Below, piece after piece: positions 1 through 12,342 of a DNA stretch of 64,000 nt. The translations under genes and the position numbers were made by a program. The first letter of the stretch is position 1. The number at the start of each line of letters is the position of its first letter. The notes under the pieces are model-generated. The model was not told where the DNA came from and made no database searches. It worked only from the letters and a program-made list of their open reading frames with translations. Source of the DNA: Artemisia argyi (lineage: Eukaryota > Streptophyta > Magnoliopsida > Asterales > Asteraceae); assembly GCA_030686995.1 (NCBI GenBank), contig CM060693.1, forward strand, positions 113,655,728 to 113,719,727, read 5' to 3'.

Positions 1-2465
1 AGCGTAAATGACGGCTAACATTTCTATTTCGGTAGTCGTATAATGGTATTGAGCATCGGTCATTATTTTACAAGCATAGTGTATCGGCTGAAAATATTTT
101 GACTTGCGTTGCCCCAGAACTGCACCAATAGCATAATCGCTAGCATCGCACATTAGCTCAAAAGGCAAGTCCCAATCGGGGGCAACTAAGATAGGAGCCT
201 CCGTTAACTTCTTTTTAAGAATATTAAATGCTTCGATGCATTCATTTGAGAAGATAAACGGAGCATCTTTTTCAAGTAAATGGGTCAGGGTCCGGGCTAT
301 CTTTGAAAAATCTTGGATAAAACGTCGGTAAAAGCCGGCATGACCGAGAAAACTTCTAATTCCCTTAACGGTTATTGGATGAGGTAACTTACCAATCACA
401 TCGACTTTAGCTCTATCGACCTCAATCCCGGATTTCGAAATCTTATGGCCGAGTACAATGGCCTCTTTAACCATGAAATGGCACTTCTCCCAATTTAGAA
501 CCAAGTTGGTGTCTTCACACCATTTCAGCATTCTTTCTAAATGGGAGAGGCAAGAAGTGAAAGAATCTCCATAAACTGAGAAATCATCCATGAAAACTTC
601 CATGGTTTTCTCAATCTATCTGAGAATATAGACATCATGCACCTCTGGAATGTGCCTGGAGCATTACATAAGCCGAAAGGCATACGTCGGTAGGCAAACG
701 TTCCGTAAGGGCAAGTAAAAGTGGTCTTTTCCTGGTCTGGAGGGTCAATCAGAATTTGAAAATAACCATAAAAACCGTAGAGAAAACAATAGAACTCATT
801 TCCCGCTAAACGTTCGAGCATTTGATCCATAAATGGAAGTGGGAAATGGTCCTTACGAGTCGCATCATCAAATTTTCGATAGTCAATACACACTCTCCAT
901 CCTTTAACAAGACATGTCAGAATCAATTCATTATCTTCATTAGTCACTACGGTCATTCCACCTTTCTTCAAAACATAGTGGACCGGACTAACCCATGAGC
1001 TATCCGAGATTGGATAAATCATTCCGGCATCGAGGAGTTTGATAACTTCCTTTTTGATAACCTCATGAATTTTTGGGTTAACCCGTCGTTGTTGTTGCAC
1101 GGAAGGTTTGTAATTATCTTTAAGCAAAATCTTGTGGGTACAAAAATATGGGTCGATACCCTTGATATCGGAAATTTTCCAAGCGATGGCACTTTTCTGC
1201 TTCTTGAGCACATCTAAGAGACGGTTCTTCTCCTCATCTTTAAGTTCTTTCGAAATTATGCCGAGAAGTTTATCGGTTCCTTCTAAAAAAGAGTATTCAA
1301 GATGAGGAGGTAAATCCTTGAGCTCGGGCTCTGGAGGATTCTCAGTAGACGTCTTAACTTCTTTAACATCGGACATTTTAAGGTCTATCGGAGGGAGAGA
1401 CGGATTTGGGTCGTCATTCAACAATTTTTCAATCAAAAGAACATCTCCCTCCGGGTCGCAAACGGAATGATCAATTTCCGGTGAAATCGAATCATTAGAA
1501 AGAAAGGCCTCGATCTCTTCTAAGATGAAATCACTTCCCTCAAATGGAGTAAGGGAAGGGGAAGGATCGGAAAAATTCGGTTCAAAAGAAGGAGTGGGAT
1601 TGCCACTTGAAGCATTTTTGGTAAAACCAAGTAGCTCTTGAGAATACTCCTCCGTAACTTCATCGATAACATCAACTCGGTTCACGGAAAATTTGTCATA
1701 ATCGGAGGAGTACCTTGCGGTTTGATCCAAATTAAACGTTACGGCTTCGGTACCAACGCGTAGGGTAATTTCTTCATCGTAAACATCAATTAACGCACGG
1801 CCAGTCCTTAGGAAACCTCTCCCGAGAATGAGAGGCAACCGTGGATCGGCATCAAAATCAACAATGACAAAATCGGCGGGAAAATTAAATTTTCCCACAT
1901 TGACGAAGACATCCTCGGCTATTCCCATCGGGCGGGAAGTAGTTCGGTCGGCAAGCTCGAGGGTCATGAAAGTCGGAGTCAAATCGGGTAAAGACAACTT
2001 TTTCCAAATGGATAACGGCATTAGGTTAATGCTAGCACCAAGATCGGCCAGGGCGAAGCATTGAACCATCCCAGGAAAATTGCAAGGAATGAGAAATCGA
2101 CCGGGGTCTTCGAGCTTTTCGGGAAGCTTTTTGAGGATAACCGCCGAGCAATTTTCATTCATCTGGGTTTTTGACATTTCAAATAATTTTTCCTTGTTAC
2201 TTAAATGACCTTTTAACATTGAAGCAAATTTAGGCATCAAAAATATAGCATCCACGAGACTTATATCAAAATGCAATTCTTGAAAAATCTGATAAAACTT
2301 TTCCATCTGGTTTTTGTCTCTCTCACGGTGCTTTTGTTCATTTAAACGTGACGGATAAGGTAATTTTGTTTTGACGGGGAATTTCTTTCTCAGTTTTGTT
2401 AACAACTTTATCTTTTCCTTTTGACGTTGGGACCACCGGAGGTTAGATGTTTTCGGTCCTTCCAT
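1..2465 (-). pseudogene. pol: pol (protease-reverse transcriptase-RNase H) of the Athila-type element
   Basis: The frame 2465-537 (642 residues) holds the retropepsin (ADLGASINLMPLSIW, with LILGRGFLRTGRALIDV as its second conserved strand), an acidic linker (CDPEGDVLLIEKLLNDDP...LKDLPPHLEYSFLE) and the reverse transcriptase fingers and palm (GWRVCIDYRKFDDATRKDHF, RRMPFGLCNAPGTFQRCM). Around 600-625 the frame slips, so the catalytic FMDDFSVYG block and the rest (HLERMLKWCEDTN, later GHAGFYRRFI and the RNase H entry FELMCDASDYAIG) lie in another frame down to position 1. The first catalytic Asp, normally in FLDGFSGY, is Tyr here (FLYGFYGY). Both changes predict an inactive enzyme. Confidence 0.88.
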
Positions 2466-4239
2466 TATCAGTAGGAATTCCCGTATCCGTTGTCACCTCG
2501 GTTTCACGGGCAACTACCTTAGGAGAAGAAGAAGAAGAGGTAGTCGGAGCCGTTGGTCCATCGTATGAAACACCACTCCTAGTCGTGATCGCTTTTGCAT
2601 CACCCCTCGGGTTAGCGATCGTGTTGCTTGGAAGGGTACACGAGCCCGAGGGTCGATCATTTAAAGACTTCTTCAATTCAGTCATTTGATTAATTAGCAT
2701 TTTATTCATTTCCTCTTGACTTTCCATAAACTGCTTAAGTAACTCATCCGAGGACGACTGATTTTGATTTACAACTGGATTTTGAAAATTTTGTCCACGC
2801 TTATTGTTGTTGAAACCTTGATTTTGAAAATTTTGATTTCCATGATTGTAATTCCAATGATTAGCATTTTGAAAATTTCCATAATTTCCTTGAAAATTCT
2901 CTTGATTCGGGTCTTGACTATAATTCCCACGATTTTGATGAAAACCTTGATTTTGATTTTGAAAACCATTGTTCATCCGGTTTTGATTTTGATTTTGGTT
3001 AAATTGATTGTTTCGGTTTTGCATGTTATGATTCACTTGATTGACTTGATTGACTTGATTAACTTGATTCGGTTGATTGAAACCGGGTGGTCCAAGATAA
3101 TTGTTAGAACGGTAGCTAAGAAGATTTCGGTCACCCTGTGGTTGGTATCCGTTACCGCCCATATTGTAGCTTCTCGAAGTAGCATACACATTCTCGTGAG
3201 TGAAGCCACCGGAGGCTGGGCACTCAAAATACGAATGAGGACCACCACAAGTCTCATAAACATGGTTGACCATATTGACTTGATGGTTTTTAATTTGATT
3301 AGAAGATCTTTCAATAGTAATTGATTCAACTTTTTTAGTGAGAGCAATTATAGCATTCATAACTTCATCATTAGATTTGCTACTAGCAGATGAAGTTTGA
3401 AGCTTGTTTCTAGCTATCCTCAATTTTGCTTTGTTCTCAATAATTGTGAAAGCATCTTGAATGTTTCGGGTCAACAAGTTTCCACCCGCAGCAGAATTGA
3501 GAGAATCTTGATCGAAAAGACTCAAACCATTGTAGAAAGTATCAATCTGATGCAAAGGTGAAAACCCGTGATTCGGACATTTTTCCAACAACTCCTTAAA
3601 TCTATCCCAAGTTTCGCTGAATGATTCATCGAAAGCTTGTTGAAATCGAAAGATTTGAGTTCGGAGATTAGACGTTTTTTACAGAGGGTAAAAATTATTC
3701 ATGAACTTTGATGCAAGATCATCCCAATTATGAATGGAGTTCGGTGGTTCCTTTTCAAGCCAAGTCCGGGCTGCTCCCTTTAGGGTGAAAGGAAAAAATT
3801 TCAAATTTACCACATCATACAGTACTTGGTTTAACTTAATAATTTCAGTGATGTTGGTGGAATTCCTTATGTGAACATAAGGATCTTCACTTTCTAAACC
3901 ATGAAATGAGATACTAGTGATAATGTTGAGTAACCCGTGATTAATCTCAAATTGATTAGCAGTGATATCGGGAATCACGATGGCTCTCCTCACACCATTG
4001 AATGGTGATTGGAGTTGTTCCTCCATCGGACGTAAATCGTAAGCCGGTTGGGGTCCCATCGGAGGGATCCCGTTGTTTTGAGCACCACCCATCGGCGGGG
4101 GTCCCAAGTGTTGTTCGTTCGGGTTCATTTCCTCCGTGTTTGGGAAAAGAACTCGGTGTGTGTGACGAAACAAACTTTTCGGATTCGAAAGTGGAGAAAT
4201 AAGACGTTTAGAAGTTGAACGGGTGTTCATACACCACAA
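2443..4239 (-). pseudogene. gag: gag of the Athila-type element (interrupted)
   Basis: Two open segments in one frame, 4239-3679 and 3591-2443, are separated by a TAA stop just before KTSNLR, so one nonsense change splits the gene. The N-terminal part has the plant retrotransposon gag core (GAARTWLEKEPPNSI, then DDLASKFMNNFYP). The second part continues the core ([19 protein letters not shown]) and has a degenerate zinc knuckle ([12 protein letters not shown], with one expected Cys replaced by Tyr). It then has a long Asn/Gln-rich tract and ends in [12 protein letters not shown], the usual lead-in to protease. Gag would form the cytoplasmic virus-like particle. A frame change near 2450 separates it from pol. 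Confidence 0.88.
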
Positions 4240-4642
4240 AAATCACAAATTTGAAAAATAAAAGGAAAATCAAATTGAAATTGAAAATGAAAATCTTTTT
4301 GTATTTTTTATATTTATTAAAAGCAAAATTCAAAAACTTATACATTTATTCTCTTTTTTCAAACGTTACGTTAATCGTAACCGTTTCCTTCAAATCTACT
4401 CGCAACAGAATGAGAGAGAAGAGTGTTTCTCTCTTCAGCTTGCAATTTAATGTCAAAGCTTATGGTATTTTCCGCTTATTCGGTTGTAGAATTTAAAGTA
4501 ATCTGATTAGCAACTAATTTCATGCGTTCTTAGATTGGGAAGCTTATTTGGTTTACAACGCCCCCTTTCCACGGGAGAGTCGATGCTGTAACTTTCTTTT
4601 TGGTATTTTTGAAAACACTTTAGGAAAAGTGTTTTTGATTTT

Positions 4643-4675
<33 letters not shown>

Positions 4676-4757
4676 GGTTTTTATAGAAAATATATACAAG
4701 AAAAGTTTTCAAAACACAATTTCGAAAAAACGAAAATCAAAAATTCACTTCAACCTT

Positions 4758-4775
4758 CCCCAGCAGCGGCGCCAA
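4758..4775 (-). other. Primer binding site (tRNA-Asp type)
   Basis: On the minus strand the site reads TGGCGCCGCTGCTGGGGA, six bases inside the LTR edge. The usual plant tRNA-Asp primer site is TGGCGCCGTTGCCGGGGA, so two positions differ. This fixes the element's orientation and 5' LTR boundary. Confidence 0.85.
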
Positions 4776-4781
4776 AATTTT

Positions 4782-7700
4782 GGTGTGATAAAATCAAATC
4801 AAAGTATATATAGTTATAGTATTACTCAAAGAAATCCGCAAGAAATACGGATAACTCGAGGTCGTAGTCCGTGTGAAGGATGAATGGAATATCGAATTCC
4901 CGGTTCGTGAAATGTGTCGTGAAAGTGGTAAAAAGTTATTTGAATGAGATTACACTAATTAATATGAAAATGAAGCACAATTAATCACTTAAGCACGTTA
5001 TTCAAGTAAACAAACTAAAAACGTAACGTAGAATTAAAAACCGTAAGCTTAAACGCAAAATAAACGTTAACGCGCGAAATAAAACATGAAATTTAAGCTA
5101 CACTAATCCTACGGACTTGAAAATAATTTTCCTAAGTTAAAAATGATAAAAGGAAATTTTGAGAAAAAGAAAAATATTTTTTTGACTTTTTATTTTATTT
5201 TATGAATTAAAAACTAATTTAACTAATTAAAAATTAAAATAAAATGCAAATTAAGTGAGAAAAATGCAAAATAAATTTTTAAAATTCTAAAATAACTAAA
5301 AAGTAATTTTAAAACTGAAAACTAATTTTTTTTGGCTTTTTGTATAATTTTTAGGAATTAAAAACTATTAAAACTAATTAAAAAGTGAGAAAAATGCAAA
5401 GAAAATTAAAAATAAATGAGAAAATGCAAAATTAATTTCTAAAATTCTAAAATAAATGAAAACTAATTTCTAAAATATTTTTGGATTTTTTTAGGCTTTT
5501 TCTGATTTTTTTTTGGATTTTTAGTAATTAAAAAGTATTAAAAATTTAATAAAAACTAAAATTAAGTAAGAAAAATAGCAAATGACTTCAGAAAAATATG
5601 AAAAATTCAGGGAAAATCTAAAATAATATTCTAATACTAGGAAAAATTTAAAATTTGAAAAATAAGAATTGGAATTGCTTATGAGCATAAAACAGCTTAT
5701 GTTGAAGTGCTTATTGATAAGTACTTTGACCAAAACTTAACCAAACTTTGACCAAATACTTTTATGACTAAAATGTGTTCAAAGGAACAAAATGTAGACC
5801 AATTTATACTCAAAAATACAGATTATGGCTCAAACAGTTAGAAATAAGCAATTGGAAATAAGCAATAAGCAAGCAGAGATAGCTTATAAGCAAAAGCTTC
5901 TGAGAACAACAACTTGAGGTACAAATGGACTCAAATTAATCACAAACCACAAGTTTGAATCAATTAATCACTATTGCAGGCCTTATAATGAAAACAGAAA
6001 CTTGTATGAACCACTCAATAAGACAAGTAAATAAGCTTGAGCAAATAAGCTCAGAAGGAAAAGATTATGGGGGCAAAAGTTTGTCTAACCAACTGAGATT
6101 CCAAATACACCAATTGTTTTGATTTTACTACTCAAACACAAGACTAAATGATGCTATGCAAACTGATGAATCAGAATGGTGCAGGGGAGTGAGCAGTTTA
6201 ATCAGACAACTTAAAACCTCAATTTCAATAAGTAAACAAGTTCCAAACTGAAATTTTCTTTTTGATGTTGTTTCCCTTGCTGCCAAACTTCACAATTTCA
6301 CTTATCAAAAGTATTTCCAAATAATTTTAAACCCTAGAATTGCTATCAAAGTTGTGACCAAAAACTGAACAATCACTATTTTGACTCTTTAATTGACTGA
6401 GACTTTTGACCAATATGAAGTTTGATTACTAAATTCTGAATGAAATTATGATATTATCCTAGAGTTTGAGTGAATTAAGCAAAAACACAAGCTTATGCAA
6501 CTACTTATGAGATTATGCCACTAACTACCTAACTTACTAACTGATATGACTAAGTGAAAGTTAATTTTGACTTTTTGTATGATAATACTACTAAATTAAG
6601 CTTAACTGAACTTACTAATACCCTAAGTATGTTACCTAAACACTTTATACCCTCTGAATCAATGATAATACCAGCAAACCTCTCAAATCCAAACACCCCA
6701 ATAAGTGACAGAATTGAGCTTATATGTAACAAATGAACCTTAATGCAATTCCAAACACCAAGTCAGTAACAAAACAGATTAAATAAGCTAATAATGAAGC
6801 AAAAACTCATATCTCAGATATCAAATACCACAGAAGCACATATCCAATATAATAGCAGAATTATGAAACAGTGAATAACTCAAATCAAACTAAGTTCATA
6901 TAGCAAAATTAACTTTGACAACGCTAAACTACAATGCAAATATCAATTAAGATAGAAATAATCAATACTAATAAGCTATGCTACTACTAATATGATTATG
7001 CAAATGAAATTTAAATTGGAACTTACAAACAATAGCCCCCTCAGCTCATCAGAGGGGGTTCACTAAGCTTGCTTGTTTTTTGACAGGCCAATGGGTGTCC
7101 TTATTGGCTGCCTTGATTCCACAAATAAGCTGGCTTAATTGAATAAGTTGATATTTGACTTTGTTTGACTTTTATGAAAATTAAGAGAACTGATTAAGTA
7201 AGCTCACAAAAAGCTATGAGGAAGCTTATATGAGATTATGATAACAGAAAATAAGCTTGTTTGAAGCCTAAATTGAGATTGAAACAATATTTTTTTTCTG
7301 ATTTTTTTTTTTTTTTTTTTTTTTTTTGGATTTTCAATATATGTTGAAACAAACTACAAGCTACTGATTTAAACTAATATAAAGTAAATATTGAGATTAA
7401 ACTAAAATGAAAATCAGAACAATAAGCTGTAACTAAAATTGAATTATATTAATAAAAAGAAATTGAGTACAACTGCTTGGAATGAAAAAAACAGAAACTT
7501 AAACACAAAATGATAAAAACCTACTACAAAACTACACACTGACTCTGTGATGCAAAGGGGTATATATAGGCTTGAAGCTTGAGGCTCTTGGATGCTTCTA
7601 GGAGTCCAGCTCAACAATCCGCGTCCATTTGTGTTTGTTTGAGTCAATATCGTCCATCAGATCACACTTGATCCCCAATCCTCATCTCTCAGCCCTTGGA

Positions 7701-8553
7701 TCATCATTTCCCAATCATTTGACGCATTTATACACACGGATCACTGACATGGCAGGTCTGCCATGTCAGAATTCTTCTAGAAACGCCCGTACAATGACTT
7801 TATTTCCCTTAATCGCAGTTAATTGGGATTTATTATGGGGGAACAGTAAATTAGGGTTCTTGTTTCTGGGTTTGGGGTAAAATGGGGGGCGGGTAAATTT
7901 GTTTTGGGGTTTTTTATTATTTGGGGTGTGTTGACCGGGTATTAGAGAGTTGACCGGGTAAGTGTTGGGTGGACCGGGTAATGGGAAGTGTGGTGATGGG
8001 CTTGTGTTTTTGGGCTTGGTTAAATTAGTTTGGATCCAGTTGTAGTGTAAGGTTTTTAATAGTAGTTTTGTTTACAAGGACCAATGTTGTAATTATGCAA
8101 ACCATGGGGACCAATTCTGTAAATCTCCAAGATTAATTTCCAAGGGCTTGTAATGTAATTCTCTGATTTATGAGGGACCATATTTGATTTTTCTTCAAGA
8201 ATTTCTCCAAAGGACCAATTATGTCATTTCTTGAAAGATGAAGGACTTAAATTACCAATCTCTCCAAACTTTGATCAGGGACCATTTATGCAACTTTATG
8301 ATTCTCTGAGGACTTCCTATGACATTTTGAGCTTTCTTTGATCATTATGCTTCCCCGGCTCTGGCTTTTGACCTTTTTCCATTCTCGTGCTCATTTTTGT
8401 CGGTTTTGGCTTTGTTTTTGTCCATTTTTCACATATCCGCTCCTGCACATACACAAATACAAAAACACACATTCTCTTGGCATATTTGGTTATTATTTGG
8501 TGTATTTGGTCTGATTTAAGGCCTAAAAAGGATGTGTGAATAAGCACACATCA
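4782..8553 (-). repeat. 5' LTR of the Athila-type element
   Basis: The LTR is read on the minus strand from 8553, where it starts TGATGTGTG, to 4782, where it ends ACACCA next to the primer site. It is about 3.77 kb. Its first 24 bases form a hairpin with arms GATGTGTG and CACACATC. The segment 8040-8330 carries degenerate repeats of a GGGACCA...TGTAAT type. The middle is very AT-rich, with a T-run at 7301-7327. The partner LTR is not in the window, so the outer border is inferred from the terminal motif shared with the other TGATGAGTG-family LTRs here. Confidence 0.75.
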
Positions 8554-9521
8554 CATCACCACCAAAACTTAAATCCCTGAAAGTCAAACCATCTCTCATG
8601 ATACATAAACCCATGTTCATCCTTGTGTTTCTATTTGAATCAAAGGGCAATTGTCTTATCCATATTCTCATAAACATGTTTGTCCATTTAGTCAAAAGTC
8701 AAGTGAATTTCTTTATGAAATGTGTCAAGTGTTGTTGAGTCACCATTGGAATGTAGTCAACTCCACCAAGCCATGTTCGCCAATACCCATTTCCCATCTC
8801 CATATACTCATAAACATGTTTGCCTATGTAGTCAAAAGTCAAGTGAATTTCATTATGAAATGCGTCTTTTCCACTTCCTAGCAAGTGAAGAAAACAAAGA
8901 AGATATCCAAGCTTCAAGTGTTGTCGAGTTATCACCACCTCATCCATGTGAATTTCATTATGAAATGCGTCATTTCCACTTTCTAGCAAGGGAAGAACAC
9001 AAAGAAGATATCCAAGCTTCAAGTGTTGCCGAGTCATCACCACCTCATTTCATATATCCACCTTTGGTCGTCAACCAACAAAACACCTAAAAAACTCATG
9101 ATTCCTAATCATCCACCTTTGTCAAATGATATATTAATCAAAACCATATTTGTCAACCTTTTGTCATCACCTCCCCTTTCCATTCATGCTCATCCTTTCT
9201 CATTCTTCTACGTTTTTAAAAGAACGTACCATTTTCATCTTCATTCTCTTTTGACTCTTTTATTTTAGTCAAATTTTTTCATTGAGTCCTAATCATTGCA
9301 TGTGTCACATTTTTAGTGCATATACCTAATACGTCCATATATTGTTCTCCTATTAGTGTCATGCAAATATCTATCTATCATCATTATATATGTGTGCACT
9401 TGTCTACTGACTTTGTTTTGTAGGATTACTTCATCGCTCAATTCTTTGGTAGCCAAAACAAGTTTTGAGCATACACGAAGGGGGAGTGTACACCAAGGGG
9501 GAGCATTGGCTATGTGTATTT
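8554..9521. other. Flanking DNA between the Athila-type element and the CACTA element
   Basis: This stretch hosts both neighbouring elements. It contains direct repeats (8651-9052, listed separately), no convincing long coding region, and a purine-rich AAGGGGGAG segment at 9477-9502 that resembles a retrotransposon polypurine tract. The DNA should continue at 42386-42443 on the other side of the CACTA element. It may be the 3' end of an older LTR element, but I cannot prove that. Confidence 0.4.
8651..9052 (+). repeat. Tandem and direct repeats with a repeated peptide
   Basis: Two nearly identical 105-bp units lie at 8843-8947 and 8948-9052. Each starts GTGAATTTCATTATGAAATG and contains GAAGATATCCAAGCTTCAAG. 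An earlier, looser pair (about 8651-8730 and 8793-8870) shares CTCATAAACATGTTTG and GTCAAAAGTCAAGTGAATTT. The plus-strand frame 8722-9090 reads through both units and gives a repeated peptide (EFHYEMR..FHFLA.EE.KEDIQASSV.E). Whether this is coding or simply a duplicated non-coding unit is open. Confidence 0.65.
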
Positions 9522-9540
9522 CACTACTACAAAAAAGCTA
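9522..9540 (+). repeat. Left terminal inverted repeat of the CACTA element
   Basis: Starts CACTACTACA and matches the reverse complement of 42363-42382 with about one substitution and one single-base gap. Preceded by TTT. Confidence 0.75.
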
Positions 9541-9908
9541 ATAGAAACCGGTCAAAAACGCCTATGAAGAGTGGTTTTGGAACCACTCTCTGAAGGGGGT
9601 ATCTCCATGATCAAAACATATAGAAACCGGTTTGTCAACCGATCTCTATTAGAAGCATCGACATTGGTTTTCTCTTTAAAATCGGTCTCAATTTTAGAGT
9701 AGACAAACATATTTTTATTAGACATTGACACCGGTTCTCCCACAACCTGTCTTTATATAAACATTCAACCTATCTTTATATATATTAAAAAAATATGTTT
9801 TTAACTAAAAACCTGTCTTTTTATTAAATTAATTTTATTAAAAAAAATCATTTCTAAAATTTTCCAATAAATTGGAAAATTTTAGAAAATAATTTTTTTT
9901 AATAAATG

Positions 9909-10021
<113 letters not shown>

Positions 10022-10332
10022 CAGGATGTACATGGCGTCATCAATGCCACATATGCAACCATAACGTCACCTCAACGCCACTGGACGCCACCTAAGCAAC
10101 ATGCCACGTAAGCATGCTACGTACGCAACATTTTATCATTTATTTAATTTTTTTTAATTCCGGATTTAATTTAGCCAGAAATTTTGAGTAATTAATTACC
10201 GTTTATTTAAATTTTGTATTTTTCAGAATTTTTAAGTGCCCAGGATTTTGCAAATACATTTTATCATTTATTTAAATTATGTATTATGCCGGATTTAATT
10301 TACCCATAAATTTTGTGTGTTTAATTTGTCCA

Positions 10333-10418
10333 AAAAATGCATGATATTGGATTCGAACCTGGGTTGTAAATAAGTGCTTCATATCTTTTAACCACTGCAC
10401 CAACACAATGTTTGGAAT
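10333..10418 (-). repeat. tRNA-like / SINE-like segment
   Basis: On the minus strand, TGGTGCAGTGGTTAAA resembles a pol III A box. GGTTCGAATCC follows about 40 bases later as a near-perfect B box. No clear cloverleaf or A-rich tail was seen, so a SINE fragment or a tRNA-derived relic is more likely than a functional tRNA gene. Confidence 0.4.
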
Positions 10419-10866
10419 TCATTTTGCAACTTATTATCTATAAAGGCATCCAATCCTTTCTTAAAGGCATCTAATCGTATTTTAGAATTTTATTCATGAT
10501 TAAAAAAAAAACTGAATATTTTACGTATCATTTAATTTTGAACTAATTACGGTTTACAGAATTTTAACCTAATATATCACCAAATCATTTAATTATGTAC
10601 GTATTATTTAATTGTGTACGTATCATTTAATAATAACCGTGTATGCAAATCATTTAATTATGTGCTATGTTTCTTAATTTATAATGGATATTCACTGATT
10701 TATTAGGAGATAAGTTTAGAAACGATTTTGTGATATATTTTAAAACCTTTCAAACTCTTTTTGATAAGCACGATCCTAAATATTCGTACCCTAATTGTGT
10801 AGTATATATACAGAATTTCTCATTCCTCTATAAGCATGCGAACGATATACACAAACAAAATAAAAA

Positions 10867-12342
10867 ATGCCGCGACAAAGGCATTTGTTGCGGATTTCTA
10901 ATGCTGAAAAAAACCAAAAACGTGATAATTCAATGCAAGGTATTCTTCTACATCGAAAACTGGTGTAATACTATTTGTTATATTGATGTTATAATTCATG
11001 TCATTTTATAAATTCGCAGCGTCTAAGCCACCAGAAGAATCTGCTTCACAAGGCATGAAGATCTTAAAAAATACAACTTCTGGTATATGAATTGCTAATT
11101 AATTTAGAGATATAGTTTGATATATGTAGTTTGATATATTATATATTTGGCATATATATGTGTTAGTTTTTACAATTTTAAAAGGTTCCAAAAAGCAAGG
11201 CACACAAATTGAGTATGTCATTATCGAAGGTCATATGCCAGTAATGTGTCCACAAGGTATTAATGTTTTCTTTTAATAGTAGATGTATTATGTTTTAATT
11301 TTAATAACCAATAAACACTTTAGTTTAAATACAGGCTGTCTAAAGGTAAGATGGTTAGTTATTGTATTTGAAGAACTATGGTGGAGGTTTTTGCTTTGGT
11401 TTGGCTGGACAAAAAATAAAAGTACGAATCCTTTTCTCAAAACCCTAATGATCTCATGTTTATTGTATTTACAACACTCTATGTATTTATATTAATTTTT
11501 CTTTTATGTTGTATTAATAAAAAATATCGTAAAGACAATAACAGCACGCCATCCAGTCCGCCTATGTTTGAAGCTGACACACCAACCAGACAGTCACAAG
11601 GTAATTTTATGTGTTTTTGTTGTGCTTATGTTGATGCACGTTTTATCTATATATTATCCATTGCTATTATCATGGTTTTTTAATAGAGTTTCGAGGTTCA
11701 TCTATAGTTGGAAAGCATCCACCATCTAATGAAGCACAACATAAGCATGAAAACACTAACGTTAATTCTTCGGACTTTCAAACTCAAACTCAAGGTATTA
11801 TGGTTATTAAAAGTACATTATTTTGGTTTTAAAAATTATATATGTTCGGAATGATCTGTTTTCAGCTATTGTATTTTAAAACATAATGTCCTTTATGTTT
11901 GAAAGTTTTGCGCTATGTAGGAACTTGAAATACCATGTTTCTTATGTTCTTACATAATCAGCATGTAGTAATCTTGATAGTTTAACCCTACAAATTTATG
12001 ATTTTGTGTCACATGAACCCATAAACTTTATCTACAAATATCAATAAATGTATTTTTGAAAATCATGCAATATGTTTTTATATATACACGATACGTTGTT
12101 TTTGTATTTATTAAATGACTACACAGTGTTACCAACAATGTACATATATGTTTGTAAATATCCATTATATTAATTATTCAATGAAAGTAACTGTTTAATG
12201 TATTATTTTTGATTATTGCATTTACAGAGGGGATGTACAGTCCATATACTTATGATTATGTAGAATCAAAAATTGACGTATCTTACACACGTCTGCTTGA
12301 GAACCTATGGAATCGTGAATTAAAATCACTATGTGAGGAAAT
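10867..12342 (+). CDS. Multi-exon gene of small phase-1 exons, 5' part (unknown product)
   Basis: Predicted exons are 10867-10939 (starts ATG, peptide MPRQRHLLRISNAEKNQKRD), 11020-11082, 11185-11256, 11535-11600, 11687-11794 and 12228 onward. Each ends in CAAG, CTG or similar before GT and starts after AG. Every junction is phase 1, and the internal exons are 63, 72, 66 and 108 nt, all multiples of three. The N terminus is basic and the rest is polar, with no domain I recognise. The last exon runs into a Helitron helicase remnant at about 12340. The same pattern resumes at 25154, beyond the nested transposons, so these may be one gene. It could be a captured host gene or a TnpA-like gene of the CACTA element; the latter is inference. 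Gene-model confidence is moderate because only splice signals and phase support it. Confidence 0.5.

Larger units (their letters stand above)
1..8553 (-). mobile_element. Athila/Tat-type Ty3/gypsy LTR retrotransposon, 5' part
   Basis: Minus-strand LTR retrotransposon that runs off the left window edge. In element order it has a 5' LTR (8553 to 4782), a tRNA-Asp-type primer site (4775-4758), gag (4239-2443) and pol with aspartic protease, reverse transcriptase and the start of RNase H (2465-1). Integrase and the 3' LTR lie outside the window. The N/Q-rich gag tail, the ADLGAS protease motif and the FMDD reverse transcriptase motif are typical of Athila/Tat elements. The frame is broken at several points, so this copy cannot encode its own mobility. 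The five bases after the LTR, CATCA at 8554-8558, should be one half of the target duplication. Confidence 0.88.

Noticed and set aside
2764..3324. Plus-strand open frame rich in Ile/Leu
   Set aside because: It is the complement of the Asn/Gln-rich gag tract; the composition is explained by the minus-strand gene.
11283..11495. Plus-strand frame between predicted exons
   Set aside because: Hydrophobic AT-rich translation without splice-phase support; treated as intron, although a missed tiny exon is possible.
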